Source: Lautropia sp.
Lineage (GTDB): Bacteria > Pseudomonadota > Gammaproteobacteria > Burkholderiales > Burkholderiaceae_E
NCBI GenBank assembly: GCA_030527825.1
Contig: JAUNAC010000001.1
Location: 806,001 to 870,000 of the forward strand
Reading direction: 5' to 3'
DNA: 64,000 nucleotides
Positions 8,590 to 17,410 of this stretch are shown here, one piece after another. The position numbers and the translations under genes are program-made. Each line of letters begins with the position of its first letter. Position 1 is the stretch's first letter. The notes beneath the pieces were generated by a model. It was not told the DNA's origin. It worked only from the letters and a program-made list of their open reading frames with translations, and searched no databases.

Positions 8590-10431
8590 GTGAAACGTAG
8601 CTGTTATGCAGGCGAATTGGCCGAAGACTTCCTGGGTCAGGAAGTGACCCTGATGGGATGGGTGCATCGGCGCCGTGACCACGGCGGGGTGATTTTTATC
8701 GACCTGCGTGACCGCGAAGGGGTGGCGCAGATTGTGTGTGACCCTGACCGCGCTGAGACTTTCCGACTGGCTGAAGGGCTGCGCAATGAATACTGCATCC
8801 GCATCACAGGGAAGGTGCGCAGGCGCCCTGATGGCACGACCAACAACGCCATCCGGAGCGGCCAGGTCGAGGTGCTGTGCCATGAACTGGAGGTGTTGAA
8901 CCCTTCCGTGACACCGCCCTTCCTGCTGGATGACGAAAACCTGTCGGAGAACACCCGGTTGACCTATCGGGTGCTGGATCTGCGCCGGCCTGTCATGCAG
9001 AAAAACCTGATGCTGCGCCATCGGGTCACCATGGCCGTGCGCCGCTATCTGGATGATCTGGGTTTTGTGGATGTCGAGACGCCTATGCTGACCCGTTCCA
9101 CGCCGGAAGGGGCCAGGGACTATCTGGTGCCGTCCCGTGTGCATGATGGTTATTTCTATGCATTGCCGCAGTCGCCACAGCTGTTCAAACAGTTGCTGAT
9201 GGTCGCGGGCTTCGATCGCTATTATCAGATTACAAAATGCTTCCGGGATGAGGATCTGCGGGCTGACCGTCAGCCGGAATTCACCCAGATCGACTGCGAG
9301 ACATCCTTTTTGAATGAGCAGGAAATTCGGGATATCTTTGAGCCGATGGTGCGGGCCGTCTTCAAGCAGGCGATCGGTGTGGATCTGCCGACGCCTTTTC
9401 CGACCATGAGTTTTAGCGATGCCATGCAGCGCTACGGTTCGGACAAGCCTGACCTGAGGGTGAAGCTACAGTTCACCGAGTTGACCGACGTGATGAAAAC
9501 GGTTGACTTCAAGGTTTTCTCCGGGCCAGCTAACGGCAAAGACGGGCGGGTGGTAGCTCTGCGTGTGCCGGGGGGCGGCTCCATCAGCCGCAGCGAGATT
9601 GATGGCTATACCCAGTTTGTCAATATTTACGGGGCGAAGGGGCTGGCGTGGATCAAGGTCAATGATGTGGCGGCCGGACGGGAGGGGCTGCAGTCTCCCA
9701 TCGTGAAGAATCTGCACGACGAGGCGCTGAAGTCGGTGATGGAGCGCACGGGAGCACAAAACGGGGATCTGATCTTCTTCGGGGCAGACCGCGCCAAAGT
9801 GGTGAATGACGCCATGGGCGCGCTGCGCGTGAAAATCGGCCACTCGGAATTTGGCAAAGCCCATGGGCTGTTCGAGGCAGGCTGGCAGCCATTGTGGGTG
9901 CTGGATTTCCCGATGTTCGAATATGATGAGGACGAAAAGCGCTGGGTTGCCTTGCACCACCCGTTTACCTCACCGAAGGATGGACACGAGGATCTGCTGA
10001 CGTCCGATCCAGGGGCTTGCATAGCCAAAGCCTATGATCTGGTGCTGAATGGCTGGGAGATGGGGGGCGGATCTGTCCGTATCCATCGGGAAGATGTTCA
10101 GAGCAAGGTGTTTCGGGCACTGGCCATCGGACCGGAAGAGGCCGAGGCCAAGTTCGGCTTTTTGCTGTCATCCCTGCGCTATGGGGCTCCCCCGCACGGT
10201 GGGTTGGCCTTCGGGCTGGATCGGATGGTGACGCTGATGACCGGGGCGGAATCCATTCGCGATGTAATTGCTTTTCCAAAGACTCAGCGAGCGCAGGATC
10301 TGCTGACCCAGGCTCCTTCTCCTGTAGATGAGAAACAGCTGCGTGAATTGCACATTCGCCTTCGCAATGTGTCAGTGGCCCAGCCTGGCGCTGGCAGGGA
10401 GGGCGTCGGTGAACCTGGCGTCGGGGTCTGA
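8590..10431 (+). CDS. aspS: Aspartyl-tRNA synthetase
   Basis: Charges tRNA-Asp with aspartate. The start is taken as GTG 8590, just after AGGAGAG, giving 613 residues beginning [10 protein letters not shown] (V read as Met); the open frame continues 35 codons upstream but with unrelated composition. The N-terminal anticodon-binding OB fold ([20 protein letters not shown]) is followed by class II motif 2 ([18 protein letters not shown]), the bacterial GAD insertion (about residues 285-410), and motif 3 ([10 protein letters not shown]). Size is typical for bacterial AspRS. The C-terminal tail after residue 590 is Gly/Val-rich and slightly longer than usual. Whether the enzyme also charges tRNA-Asn cannot be judged here. 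Confidence 0.97.
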   Translation: MKRSCYAGELAEDFLGQEVTLMGWVHRRRDHGGVIFIDLRDREGVAQIVCDPDRAETFRLAEGLRNEYCIRITGKVRRRPDGTTNNAIRSGQVEVLCHELEVLNPSVTPPFLLDDENLSENTRLTYRVLDLRRPVMQKNLMLRHRVTMAVRRYLDDLGFVDVETPMLTRSTPEGARDYLVPSRVHDGYFYALPQSPQLFKQLLMVAGFDRYYQITKCFRDEDLRADRQPEFTQIDCETSFLNEQEIRDIFEPMVRAVFKQAIGVDLPTPFPTMSFSDAMQRYGSDKPDLRVKLQFTELTDVMKTVDFKVFSGPANGKDGRVVALRVPGGGSISRSEIDGYTQFVNIYGAKGLAWIKVNDVAAGREGLQSPIVKNLHDEALKSVMERTGAQNGDLIFFGADRAKVVNDAMGALRVKIGHSEFGKAHGLFEAGWQPLWVLDFPMFEYDEDEKRWVALHHPFTSPKDGHEDLLTSDPGACIAKAYDLVLNGWEMGGGSVRIHREDVQSKVFRALAIGPEEAEAKFGFLLSSLRYGAPPHGGLAFGLDRMVTLMTGAESIRDVIAFPKTQRAQDLLTQAPSPVDEKQLRELHIRLRNVSVAQPGAGREGVGEPGVGV

Positions 10432-10525
10432 ATGCTGGTCGCGCTCCATCTGGTAGCCGGGAATGTGCGGAAAACGGAGGGCCCTGCCCTAGCTGTATGC
10501 TGATTATGCCCTGGTCTCTGTAGCC

Positions 10526-11002
10526 ATGAGACCCTATAAAATCCCCGAATCCGTACTGGTAGTGATTCATACCGGTGGTGGGCAGGTGTTGCTGATGGAA
10601 CGGGCCGACCGACCCGGTTTCTGGCAGTCTGTCACCGGTAGCCTGGATGCGCCGGACGAGCCGCCGAGAGTGGCCGCTCTCAGGGAAATCTGGGAGGAGA
10701 CGGGGCTGCAGGTGGCAGAGGCATCTTTGCAGGATTTGCGAATATGCCACCGCTATGAACTGTATGAACATTGGCGACATCGCTACGCGCCGGGCGTGAC
10801 GCACAACACCGAGCATGCATTTGCATTGTGCCTGCCGAAGACACAGCCGGTGCGATTGGCACCGCGCGAGCATCTGGATGCCGTCTGGCTTCCCTGGCAG
10901 CAGGCGGCGGAGCGCTGTTTTTCGCCCAGCAATGCCGAGGTTATCCGGACACTGGCACACCGTCTGGCCTGGCCTGATACCGGGCATGGAGGCATGCCAT
11001 GA
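10526..11002 (+). CDS. nudB: Dihydroneopterin triphosphate diphosphatase
   Basis: A Nudix hydrolase of 158 residues that removes pyrophosphate from dihydroneopterin triphosphate early in folate synthesis. Family-specific segments are present: FWQSVTGS near residue 32 and HRYAPGVTHNTE near residue 85, both closely matching E. coli NudB as I recall it. The Nudix box core REIWEETGL is intact; the spacing between its Gly and first Glu is one residue longer than the textbook pattern. Start ATG 10526 follows a 94-base gap after aspS. Its last four bases overlap the next gene (ATGA), so the two are translationally coupled. Confidence 0.93.
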   Translation: MRPYKIPESVLVVIHTGGGQVLLMERADRPGFWQSVTGSLDAPDEPPRVAALREIWEETGLQVAEASLQDLRICHRYELYEHWRHRYAPGVTHNTEHAFALCLPKTQPVRLAPREHLDAVWLPWQQAAERCFSPSNAEVIRTLAHRLAWPDTGHGGMP

Positions 11003-11763
11003 AACTCCTGCCATTACGGGTGGCAACCTACAATATTCACAAAGGGGTCGTTCCGGGGCCGGCGCTGCGCCGCCGGCCCATGGTGCAGGAAATGCGTGAA
11101 CGCCTGCACGAATTGCAAGCGGACGTTGTGTTCCTGCAGGAGGTTCAGGGACAGAACAAGCGTTTTGCCCAACGTTTTGCACAATGGCCCACGGCCCCGC
11201 AGGCGCAGTATCTTGCCCTGGATCCGGGGTCCTCGCGTCGGTTTCAGGCGGTCTATGGCCTGAATGCCAGCTATCTGCATGGGCATCATGGCAATGCGCT
11301 GCTGTCTCAGTTCCCTGTTCTGTCCATTGAAAACCGAGATTTTTCCGACCATGTGTTTGAGCGGCGGGGCGTTTTGCACTGTGTGCTTCAGGTGGGGGAA
11401 TGCGTAGTCCATTGTTTCGTGATTCACTTCGGTTTATTCGCGCGCAGCCGGGTGCGACAGACAGGTGCGCTGATTGAATGGATACGAGCAGAAGTGCCTG
11501 TAGGAGCGCCTTTGCTCATTGCGGGAGATTTCAATGACTGGCAGGATCAGCTGAGCGAGCAGCTTATTGAGCGGCTAGGGGTTTATGAGGTACTGGATAG
11601 AGCGCGCACCTTTCCAGCATTGATACCGTGTCTGCGAATGGATCGTATTTACGTGCGGGGTTTCGTCGTGGAAACAGCGCGTGTACTGCGCGGGCTCACT
11701 TGGGCACGCCTGTCTGACCATGCCCCGGTTGTGGCCGATCTCAAGCTTCTGGTAGGGAAGTAG
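10999..11763 (+). CDS. Endonuclease/exonuclease/phosphatase family protein
   Basis: A 254-residue cytoplasmic-looking member of the EEP superfamily of metal-dependent phosphodiesterases. Catalytic motifs are visible in order: YNIHKG (Asn), LQEVQG (Glu, metal ligand), AGDFNDW (Asp/Asn) and LSDHAPV (Asp-His pair). It resembles the E. coli YbhP group, often found beside cardiolipin synthase; no such gene is next to it here. It overlaps nudB by four bases and is therefore probably cotranscribed. Its actual substrate (nucleic acid, lipid or phosphate ester) is unknown. Confidence 0.85.
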   Translation: MKLLPLRVATYNIHKGVVPGPALRRRPMVQEMRERLHELQADVVFLQEVQGQNKRFAQRFAQWPTAPQAQYLALDPGSSRRFQAVYGLNASYLHGHHGNALLSQFPVLSIENRDFSDHVFERRGVLHCVLQVGECVVHCFVIHFGLFARSRVRQTGALIEWIRAEVPVGAPLLIAGDFNDWQDQLSEQLIERLGVYEVLDRARTFPALIPCLRMDRIYVRGFVVETARVLRGLTWARLSDHAPVVADLKLLVGK

Positions 11764-11898
11764 GGCCGGAAACAGCTGGATGGGGCCTGTTCAATAGTGT
11801 CGTGAATGATTTCAGGCGTGGTGATGGCTGTGACATACCATCCAACGACCGCGCTGGTTCCGAGCGAATTTTCGGTGTGACGGCAAAAAGGAGCGTTC

Positions 11899-12810
11899 AT
11901 GAAGCAGGTTGACATGATTTCTATAGCCGGTCAGAAAGCTTTTCGGCTGCGAAATACAGTGGGTGATACCCTGATCGTGCTTCAGCATGGAGCCCAGATC
12001 CTGTCTTGGGAAACGGCAGATGGAGTGGAGCGCCTGTATTGCACGCCCTATCTGCCTCAGGAGCCTCGGCCGGTACGTGGTGGGGTCCCGGTGATCTTCC
12101 CACAGTTCAACCGGCGTGGGCCTGATGTCACGATGCCTCGTCACGGATTCGCCCGTTTACTGCCTTGGGAACTGGTCGGCATGCCCCAGGCAGGGGGGGC
12201 TGTCAGGCGACCCGAGACGGCATGTCGAACGAATACTCGCATGGCATCAGACCAGCCCGATTTGGTGCTGTCGCTGACCGATGGTCCGTTAACGGCCCAG
12301 TACCCCATGCAAGGCTTCTGCCTGCAGCTTCAGATTCGCCTGCAGCCCCGTCAGTTGGCTATGCAGCTTGTGCTGAGCAATTCCGGCCCGGTGCCTTTGA
12401 CATTTACGGCTGCCTTGCACACTTATCTGGCGTTGCTGGACCTGTCAGGGACCACCCTGAAGGGGCTGCAGGGCAGTACGCGGATCAATACCTTGATACA
12501 ACCAGAGCAGGAACAGGTGGCTGACTCTGATTCTCTGGTATTGAAAGAATCGATAGACGATATCTATCTTGGTGTCACGCGTCCTTTGTTAATGTGCAGC
12601 GGAGCGGACCGCCTACGCATTACGTTGACAGGAGGTTTTCGCGATATGGTTATCTGGAATCCAGGTGCGGACGGGGCAGCCGCATTTACCGATATGCCAA
12701 ACGATGACTGGCGGCATATGTTGTGTGTGGAGGCTGCGTGTATCGGTCTGCCGGCAATGGTGCCAGTGGGTGAGAAGTGGACGGCAGGCCAGCATCTCCA
12801 AGTATTGTGA
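11899..12810 (+). CDS. D-hexose-6-phosphate mutarotase-like aldose epimerase
   Basis: A 303-residue protein of the galactose mutarotase-like fold, YeaD group, which interconverts anomers of glucose-6-phosphate or related sugars. Visible hallmarks are RGGVPVIFPQFNRRGP, PRHGFAR (the catalytic-site His) and the C-terminal VEAAC (catalytic Glu). Start ATG 11899 has AAAAAGGAGCG upstream. There is a 16-residue segment around residues 95-110 (MPQAGGAVRRPETACRTN) that looks like a family-variable loop. It stands alone, 135 bases from the EEP gene, and a weak terminator follows it. Confidence 0.85.
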   Translation: MKQVDMISIAGQKAFRLRNTVGDTLIVLQHGAQILSWETADGVERLYCTPYLPQEPRPVRGGVPVIFPQFNRRGPDVTMPRHGFARLLPWELVGMPQAGGAVRRPETACRTNTRMASDQPDLVLSLTDGPLTAQYPMQGFCLQLQIRLQPRQLAMQLVLSNSGPVPLTFTAALHTYLALLDLSGTTLKGLQGSTRINTLIQPEQEQVADSDSLVLKESIDDIYLGVTRPLLMCSGADRLRITLTGGFRDMVIWNPGADGAAAFTDMPNDDWRHMLCVEAACIGLPAMVPVGEKWTAGQHLQVL

Positions 12811-12822
12811 AGTCCCCTCGGA

Positions 12823-12847
12823 CCACTTTTGTTAGTGGATATTTTTT
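12823..12847 (+). terminator. Probable intrinsic terminator after the mutarotase gene
   Basis: A short stem CCACT / AGTGG with a TTTGTT loop is followed by ATATTTTTT. The stem is only five pairs, so this is a weak example, but position (13 bases after the stop codon) and the T-run fit. Confidence 0.5.
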
Positions 12848-12944
12848 ACGTTTTTCCTGTTTTTATGTCGGAATGTCGATAATAGTCACAGAGAACCTGT
12901 GCTATTTTGCGTTGCACAGATGAAACAGTCGGAGATGGGAGAAC

Positions 12945-13505
12945 ATGAAGCATGAACCCTGGAGCCTGGATGCCAGCCTGCCGGGTGCGGTTACAAAGAA
13001 CGGCATCGAATGGGTAACACTGCCTTTTCATGAGCTTGACACCGCCGTGCTCTATCGGGTTCTGGCGCTGCGCAGCAGTATTTTTGTTGTCGAGCAGGAG
13101 TGTCTGTATCAAGATATTGATGGGCTGGATCAGCAGTCGCTCGTTGTGGTGGGCTTACGTCCCTGGAGTGCGTCTGAGGATGATCGCGTGACCTGGTTTG
13201 ATGTAGTGGCTACTGCGCGAATTCTCCAGCCCGGGGTGGGTTTTGATGATCCATCCATTGGTCGCATGTGTGTGGCACAGCCATTTCGGCAGCGAGGACT
13301 GGGTAGAACACTGCTGCAGCATACCTTGCAAGCGGCCAGGGAGGCTTTTCCCCATCGGCCTATCCGTATTTCTGCCCAGGCACATCTTGTTCATTTTTAT
13401 CGCTCTGCGGGCTTTTTGCCCGTTTCAGACCCTTATCTGGAAGACGGCATCCCTCATTTGGAGATGTTGCTGGCGCCCGAAAAGGACACACCGTTTATTG
13501 CCTGA
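12945..13505 (+). CDS. elaA: ElaA-type GNAT acetyltransferase
   Basis: A 186-residue GCN5-related N-acetyltransferase. The N-terminal part (LPFHELDTAVLYRVLALR, then VVEQECLYQDIDGLD) is characteristic of the ElaA subgroup. The acetyl-CoA-binding motif A is RQRGLGRTLL, preceded by the strand IGRMCVAQPF. The C-terminal HFYRSAGF segment is also typical. Start ATG 12945 has GGGAGAAC upstream. Acceptor substrate is not known for the family. It converges on the thioesterase gene, whose last base is adjacent to this gene's stop. Confidence 0.88.
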   Translation: MKHEPWSLDASLPGAVTKNGIEWVTLPFHELDTAVLYRVLALRSSIFVVEQECLYQDIDGLDQQSLVVVGLRPWSASEDDRVTWFDVVATARILQPGVGFDDPSIGRMCVAQPFRQRGLGRTLLQHTLQAAREAFPHRPIRISAQAHLVHFYRSAGFLPVSDPYLEDGIPHLEMLLAPEKDTPFIA

Positions 13506-13943
13506 TCAAGGATGCCTGTCTACAGGTTGTGGCTGGTCATATTCGTCCATGGCGACATAGGTAATTAGGCCCTCTGATACTTTGGTGATCGAGGAAGGTT
13601 GCATCAGGTTGTGATGTGTGTAGGCTTCGACCCGTGTTGTCACGGAGGTTGTGCCGACGCGGACAACCTCGGCATAGAACAGCGTGCGCTCGCCGACCCG
13701 GATGGGCGCCAGAAATGTCAGTGTATTGATGGCAACGGTGCTGACCCGGCATCGCGCGCGCTGGACGGCTGCGACCGCACCAGCAATGTCCATCTGTGAC
13801 ATGATCCATCCTCCAAAGACGTGACCGTGTGGATTGCTGTCGGGGGGCATCGGCACGACGGCCAGCACAGGACTGCGGCCGGGGGGAAGTTCGGTGGCCG
13901 GATTGGCTGTACGGGTCATGTTCTGATCAGGGCGGTTGCTCAT
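13506..13943 (-). CDS. Hot-dog acyl-CoA thioesterase (YciA-like)
   Basis: A 145-residue single hot-dog domain protein from ATG 13943 (MSNRPDQN); a TTG start at 13994 would add 17 residues and an internal ATG at 13919 would remove eight, and no start has a clear ribosome site. The segment NPHGHVFGGWIMSQMDIAGA is the acyl-CoA thioesterase hallmark, with the catalytic Asp in QMDIAG, and VGTTSVTTRVEAY follows. YciA-type enzymes hydrolyse short to long acyl-CoAs in the cytoplasm. It lies tail to tail with elaA and is followed on the same strand upstream by the EEP lipoprotein gene. Confidence 0.88.
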   Translation of the reverse strand: MSNRPDQNMTRTANPATELPPGRSPVLAVVPMPPDSNPHGHVFGGWIMSQMDIAGAVAAVQRARCRVSTVAINTLTFLAPIRVGERTLFYAEVVRVGTTSVTTRVEAYTHHNLMQPSSITKVSEGLITYVAMDEYDQPQPVDRHP

Positions 13944-14001
13944 GGGTGCGTAGTAAGTCGGTCGACGGAGCTGCCAAGGCAGCGGATCGTGCAAGAATAG
14001 C

Positions 14002-15396
14002 CTACCCGGCGTCCCTGGGCATGATTCGCAGCGGTAGTCGTAGTAGATGGGGGCAATGATCGCTTGGTCGCGGCTTATCGAGGGAGAGGGATTCCATAAA
14101 CGGAATTACTTGAACAAGGAGATCTTCAGGTGACGTTCGCAGCCATGGAGAGAGGTTGCCGCCCAGGAGAAAAGGGTCAATATGGTGATGGCACGGCGCA
14201 CGCTTGCCGTAGTGGCCGGAAGGAATCAGCGTCAAGCGGACGCCCGAAGGTAGATTTTGCTGTAGTGTGGGTAGTATGCCGGCTATTGTTTCCGGAACGG
14301 CCTGGGTTTTGGTCGTTCGAGAGGCCGGAGGGAGGGGGACTGTTGATACCCGTCTGATTTCATCCTGGACATCGCGGTTGAAATCACCACTTATGAGGAC
14401 CGCATGCCCAGAGGCAATCTGCCGGTTCAGCCAAGTTTGCAGTGCCGGAATCTGGCTCTGCAAGAGATGACAGGCAATTTTTCGTCGCCACTTCCGATGT
14501 GGCTGGTGGCTAAGTTCGAGATCCAGCCGTCCGTAGCGGCATCCCGCTTTGAGGTGAACATTGAGAATGGCTAGTGTTTGTGAGGATGAGGGGGGGTGTA
14601 TCTGGTTATCAGCCAGACTGGTTTGTCGGTGTAATATTTTTGTCGATCGACTTGCCAGTAATGACTGAGAGTCTGGCAATGTTGATAGTCGTAGATAGAC
14701 CGCCAGTCCTGGCCGAGTGATGCGTCCTTCCCCGGGGATGCGATGGGCAAGACCCCCGATGATCTCCACCTGTGGAGGAGCCAGGAACCGGTATTTGGGC
14801 CATGCAATAGCTAAATGTTGTGAAATCGGCTCGCCGGACCAATGCTCGGCCGTCGTGTGAATTATCCAGTCAGGCCCCAAGACGCTGCGAACAGCCTCGG
14901 CATCCGTAACTTCCTGCATGAGCAGCAGATCCGGCCGGTTTGTATGGATGAGTTGGGCAAGTTGCTGGAATTTGCTTTGCAGCGCCTGCCGTGTGTGCTG
15001 GGGGCCGAAGATGAATCGTCCCTGCAGGTCCTGCCCGTTGAGTGCGTCACAGTATGGAAGTCCGCGTGGGCGGTGGTCGGCAGGGGTGTCACGCCAGCCG
15101 AGTGGGGCGCAAAATGACTGCCAACGCTCGAAAACGGAAGCTGACATCAGGTGTTCAGCGTTCAGGGTCATCACTGTCAGCGAGGGCCCCTGATCTCCGA
15201 TCATGGTAGATGGATGACGAGGCGTGTGGTGAAATTTTCCGCGATGCCGGGAATGATCCGGATAGCTGGGCCAGGTGGTCTGGTCATTGTGGGAGAGAGC
15301 GTCAGCCCCCAGATTGTCAGATGCTGGGTAGGTGCAACTCGAGAGATAGATCAGCAGGACAGTTGCCAACGACCGGGCCCAGGTAGGTATATGCAT
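14002..15396 (-). CDS. EEP-family exported lipoprotein (phosphodiesterase fold)
   Basis: A 464-residue protein whose N-terminus is a short signal peptide ending in the lipobox LSSC (Cys21), so it is predicted to be membrane-anchored outside the cytoplasm. The EEP catalytic motifs are present: TLNAEHL (Asn), LLMQEV (Glu), LNVHLKAGC (His), ISGDFNRD (Asp/Asn) and PSDHCP (Asp-His). A region around residues 100-150 with repeated Cys/Arg (FCAPLGW, LPYCDAL) appears to be a family-specific insertion. Secreted EEP proteins include nucleases and phosphatases; which this is cannot be told. It is not closely similar to the EEP protein at 10999-11763. Confidence 0.82.
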   Translation of the reverse strand: MHIPTWARSLATVLLIYLSSCTYPASDNLGADALSHNDQTTWPSYPDHSRHRGKFHHTPRHPSTMIGDQGPSLTVMTLNAEHLMSASVFERWQSFCAPLGWRDTPADHRPRGLPYCDALNGQDLQGRFIFGPQHTRQALQSKFQQLAQLIHTNRPDLLLMQEVTDAEAVRSVLGPDWIIHTTAEHWSGEPISQHLAIAWPKYRFLAPPQVEIIGGLAHRIPGEGRITRPGLAVYLRLSTLPDSQSLLASRSTKILHRQTSLADNQIHPPSSSQTLAILNVHLKAGCRYGRLDLELSHQPHRKWRRKIACHLLQSQIPALQTWLNRQIASGHAVLISGDFNRDVQDEIRRVSTVPLPPASRTTKTQAVPETIAGILPTLQQNLPSGVRLTLIPSGHYGKRAPCHHHIDPFLLGGNLSPWLRTSPEDLLVQVIPFMESLSLDKPRPSDHCPHLLRLPLRIMPRDAG

Positions 15397-15549
15397 GAGA
15401 AGCTGTTCAGTTAAAGGGAGCTTGATAATGCCACCCGTTATGCCGTGCTGTCGTCAGCTACATTGCCTCGTTCGTGTTGCCTAAAGGCAGGATTCTCGAC
15501 ATCAAGCCTTGATGTATGCCGGCGCCGAACGGCGTATCATTGAAACCAT

Positions 15550-16641
15550 ATGGATACATTGACCCTCAGAACTCCTGACGATTGGCACCTGCATTTAAGG
15601 GATGGGGCTGCTCTTCAGTCAGTGGTAGCCGCGAGTGCCCGCCAGTTTGGCAGAGCTATTGTTATGCCCAACCTTAAGCCTCCTATTGCGACGGTGATCG
15701 AGGCGACCGCCTATCTAGACCGTATTCGCGATGCGTTGGCAAAGGCTGTGCTTCACCAGGAAATCAGTCAGGCACAGGCAGACTCGTTCTGTCCGCTCAT
15801 GACCCTCTATCTGACTGAAAAAACGTCTGTGGATGAGATCCAGACAGCTGCATTGGGTGATGTCGTAATTGCTGTCAAGCTCTATCCAGCCGGCGCGACA
15901 ACAAACTCCGATGCCGGTGTCACAGCCATCGAGCGGGTCTATCCGGTGCTGGAGGCCATGTCCGAGGCTGGGTTGCCTCTGTTGGTGCACGGCGAGGTTG
16001 CAGACCCGGATATTGATGTTTTTGACCGGGAGGCCGTTTTCATCGACCGGGTCATGATTCCTTTACGGCAGCGCTTTCCACGTCTGAAAGTTGTATTCGA
16101 GCACATTACCACCCAGCAGGCTGTGGAGTACGTCCGAACGGATACAGCTCCGCTTGGTGTGTTGGGGGCTACCATTACCCCGCAACATTTGTTGTATAAC
16201 CGCAACGCCATCTTTACGGGCGGACTCCGACCGCACTGGTATTGTCTGCCGGTACTTAAACGTGAAACCCACCGGAGAGCATTGATCGAGGCAGCCACCA
16301 GTGGTAATCCTCGCTTTTTCCTAGGCACCGACAGCGCTCCGCATGCTCGAACGATGAAGGAAATCGGTGCTGCCTGTGCCGGTTGCTATACAGGTCTGCA
16401 CGCGTTAGCGCTCTATGCTTGGGCGTTTGACGAGGCAGACGCGCTGGACAGGCTGGAAGGTTTTGCGAGTCTACATGGTGCCCGCTTCTTTGGGTTGCCC
16501 CCTCATGAAGGGCACATTGTATTGCAGCGCTCGCCTTGGAGAATTCCGCAACATTTGCCTTTTGCTGGAACAGAGATTGTCCCTTTGGCAGCGGGCGAAA
16601 TACTACCGTGGCAGGTCGTGGGCCAAGGCCGTACGGCATGA
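15550..16641 (+). CDS. pyrC: Dihydroorotase
   Basis: Closes carbamoyl aspartate to dihydroorotate, the third step of pyrimidine synthesis. The 363-residue protein is the class II (E. coli PyrC) type. The metal-binding DDWHLHLRDG is at the N-terminus, KLYPAGATTNS contains the lysine expected to be carbamylated, LLVHGEV and FEHITT supply histidine ligands, and GTDSAPH holds the catalytic Asp. Length is slightly above the 348 residues of E. coli PyrC, with small loop insertions. Start ATG 15550 is 153 bases from the divergent EEP lipoprotein gene; no clear promoter or PyrC-type leader hairpin was recognised. Confidence 0.95.
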   Translation: MDTLTLRTPDDWHLHLRDGAALQSVVAASARQFGRAIVMPNLKPPIATVIEATAYLDRIRDALAKAVLHQEISQAQADSFCPLMTLYLTEKTSVDEIQTAALGDVVIAVKLYPAGATTNSDAGVTAIERVYPVLEAMSEAGLPLLVHGEVADPDIDVFDREAVFIDRVMIPLRQRFPRLKVVFEHITTQQAVEYVRTDTAPLGVLGATITPQHLLYNRNAIFTGGLRPHWYCLPVLKRETHRRALIEAATSGNPRFFLGTDSAPHARTMKEIGAACAGCYTGLHALALYAWAFDEADALDRLEGFASLHGARFFGLPPHEGHIVLQRSPWRIPQHLPFAGTEIVPLAAGEILPWQVVGQGRTA

Positions 16642-16656
16642 GAGTTGCATGACTAT

Positions 16657-16686
16657 TTGGCTGGCATGAGGTTGGCTGGCTATGTT
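16657..16686 (+). promoter_or_regulatory. Possible promoter of the entericidin-like gene
   Basis: TTGGCT at 16657-16662 and TATGTT at 16681-16686 are 18 bases apart and precede the small lipoprotein start by about 80 bases. Each matches the sigma70 consensus at four of six positions. The assignment is by eye only. Confidence 0.3.
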
Positions 16687-16768
16687 ACTCTAGGGAGCGA
16701 GGCAGTTATGTCCAGAGCGGTGGACAGCTATTCGTTTTACGACCTTTCCAGAAAGGAGATAGACAAAA

Positions 16769-17110
16769 ATGATTAAGAAATTGAGCGCAGCGTTATTGGG
16801 CACTGCCGTTGTGTTGGCCGGTTGCAATACCATGGCTGGCATGGGTGAGGACATCAAGCGCGGCGGAGAGAAACTCGAACATAAGGCGGAGGCCGTGAAG
16901 TCTGGTGATTCGTCCAGAAATGCCAGTGAACATAGTTTGGATTCGATGAATCGCGATGGTATGAAGCATGAGTCCATGGACGGGAAGCCTGTGGAAACGA
17001 TGACGCATGAAGGTCATGCCACCACGGGGTCAGATGCTTCAATGTGGGAGAAAGCGAAGCAAAAGGCTTCTGACATTGGCAATTCAGTGAAAGAAAAATT
17101 CAGTAAGTGA
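16769..17110 (+). CDS. Small entericidin-like lipoprotein with Met/His-rich tail
   Basis: A 113-residue protein with AAAGGAGAT before the ATG. The N-terminus MIKKLSAALLGTAVVLAGCN is a lipoprotein signal (LAGC, Cys19), followed by NTMAGMGEDIKRGGEKLEHKA, which matches the entericidin A/B pattern. Entericidins are normally only about 45-50 residues. Here a hydrophilic tail of about 70 residues follows. It is rich in Met and His (MNRDGMKHESMD, then MTHEGHA) and ends in a lysine-rich predicted helix (KAKQKASDIGNSVKEKFSK). Envelope-stress lipoproteins are a reasonable comparison; metal binding by the Met/His segment is speculation. Confidence 0.75.
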   Translation: MIKKLSAALLGTAVVLAGCNTMAGMGEDIKRGGEKLEHKAEAVKSGDSSRNASEHSLDSMNRDGMKHESMDGKPVETMTHEGHATTGSDASMWEKAKQKASDIGNSVKEKFSK

Positions 17111-17187
17111 TGCATTGAACGGAGGCAGTGCGACGTCTCGGTGCCCGAGACTGAGACTGCTGATCCGTTATTCTGGTATTCCCCTGG

Positions 17188-17223
17188 AAAGCTGTCATGT
17201 TTATGTATATGGCAGCTTTTTTT
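17188..17223 (+). terminator. Intrinsic terminator after the small lipoprotein gene
   Basis: AAAGCTGTCAT and ATGGCAGCTTT form an 11-pair stem with one G-U wobble and a 10-base loop, and the right arm runs into seven T residues. This is a textbook rho-independent terminator. A second hairpin without a T-run (GTCTCGG, loop TGC, CCGAGAC) lies just before it at 17135-17151. Confidence 0.88.
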
Positions 17224-17306
17224 ATGCCCGGCTGGCGTCGGGCTCAAATGAAACGTTATGGATTATCGGGTGTTGGTCTGTATGTTTGTGCAGTATCGTT
17301 TTCTTT

Positions 17307-17325
17307 AATAGGAATATTTAGCATT
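17307..17325 (+). promoter_or_regulatory. Weak candidate Fur box upstream of the heme operon
   Basis: The AT-rich stretch between the terminator at 17223 and the receptor gene contains AATAGGAATATTTAGCATT, which matches the 19-bp Fur consensus at 10 positions by my count. That is near background for AT-rich DNA. Fur control of heme uptake is expected from other bacteria, so the region is the right place to look. No clear -35/-10 pair could be set with confidence. The rest of 17224-17410 holds no supportable gene. Confidence 0.25.
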
Positions 17326-17410
17326 ACAATTACACTTAAGTACTACATGCAGCGAATGGGCTGTCTATCAGGATTGTCCTTGTTGGTTATTTCCGGTTAC
17401 CTAGCTTCCA

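Noticed and set aside
9965-11182. 405-codon minus-strand open frame opposite aspS, nudB and the EEP gene
   Set aside because: It runs across three clearly coding genes on the other strand and has a Pro/Arg/His-rich shadow composition.
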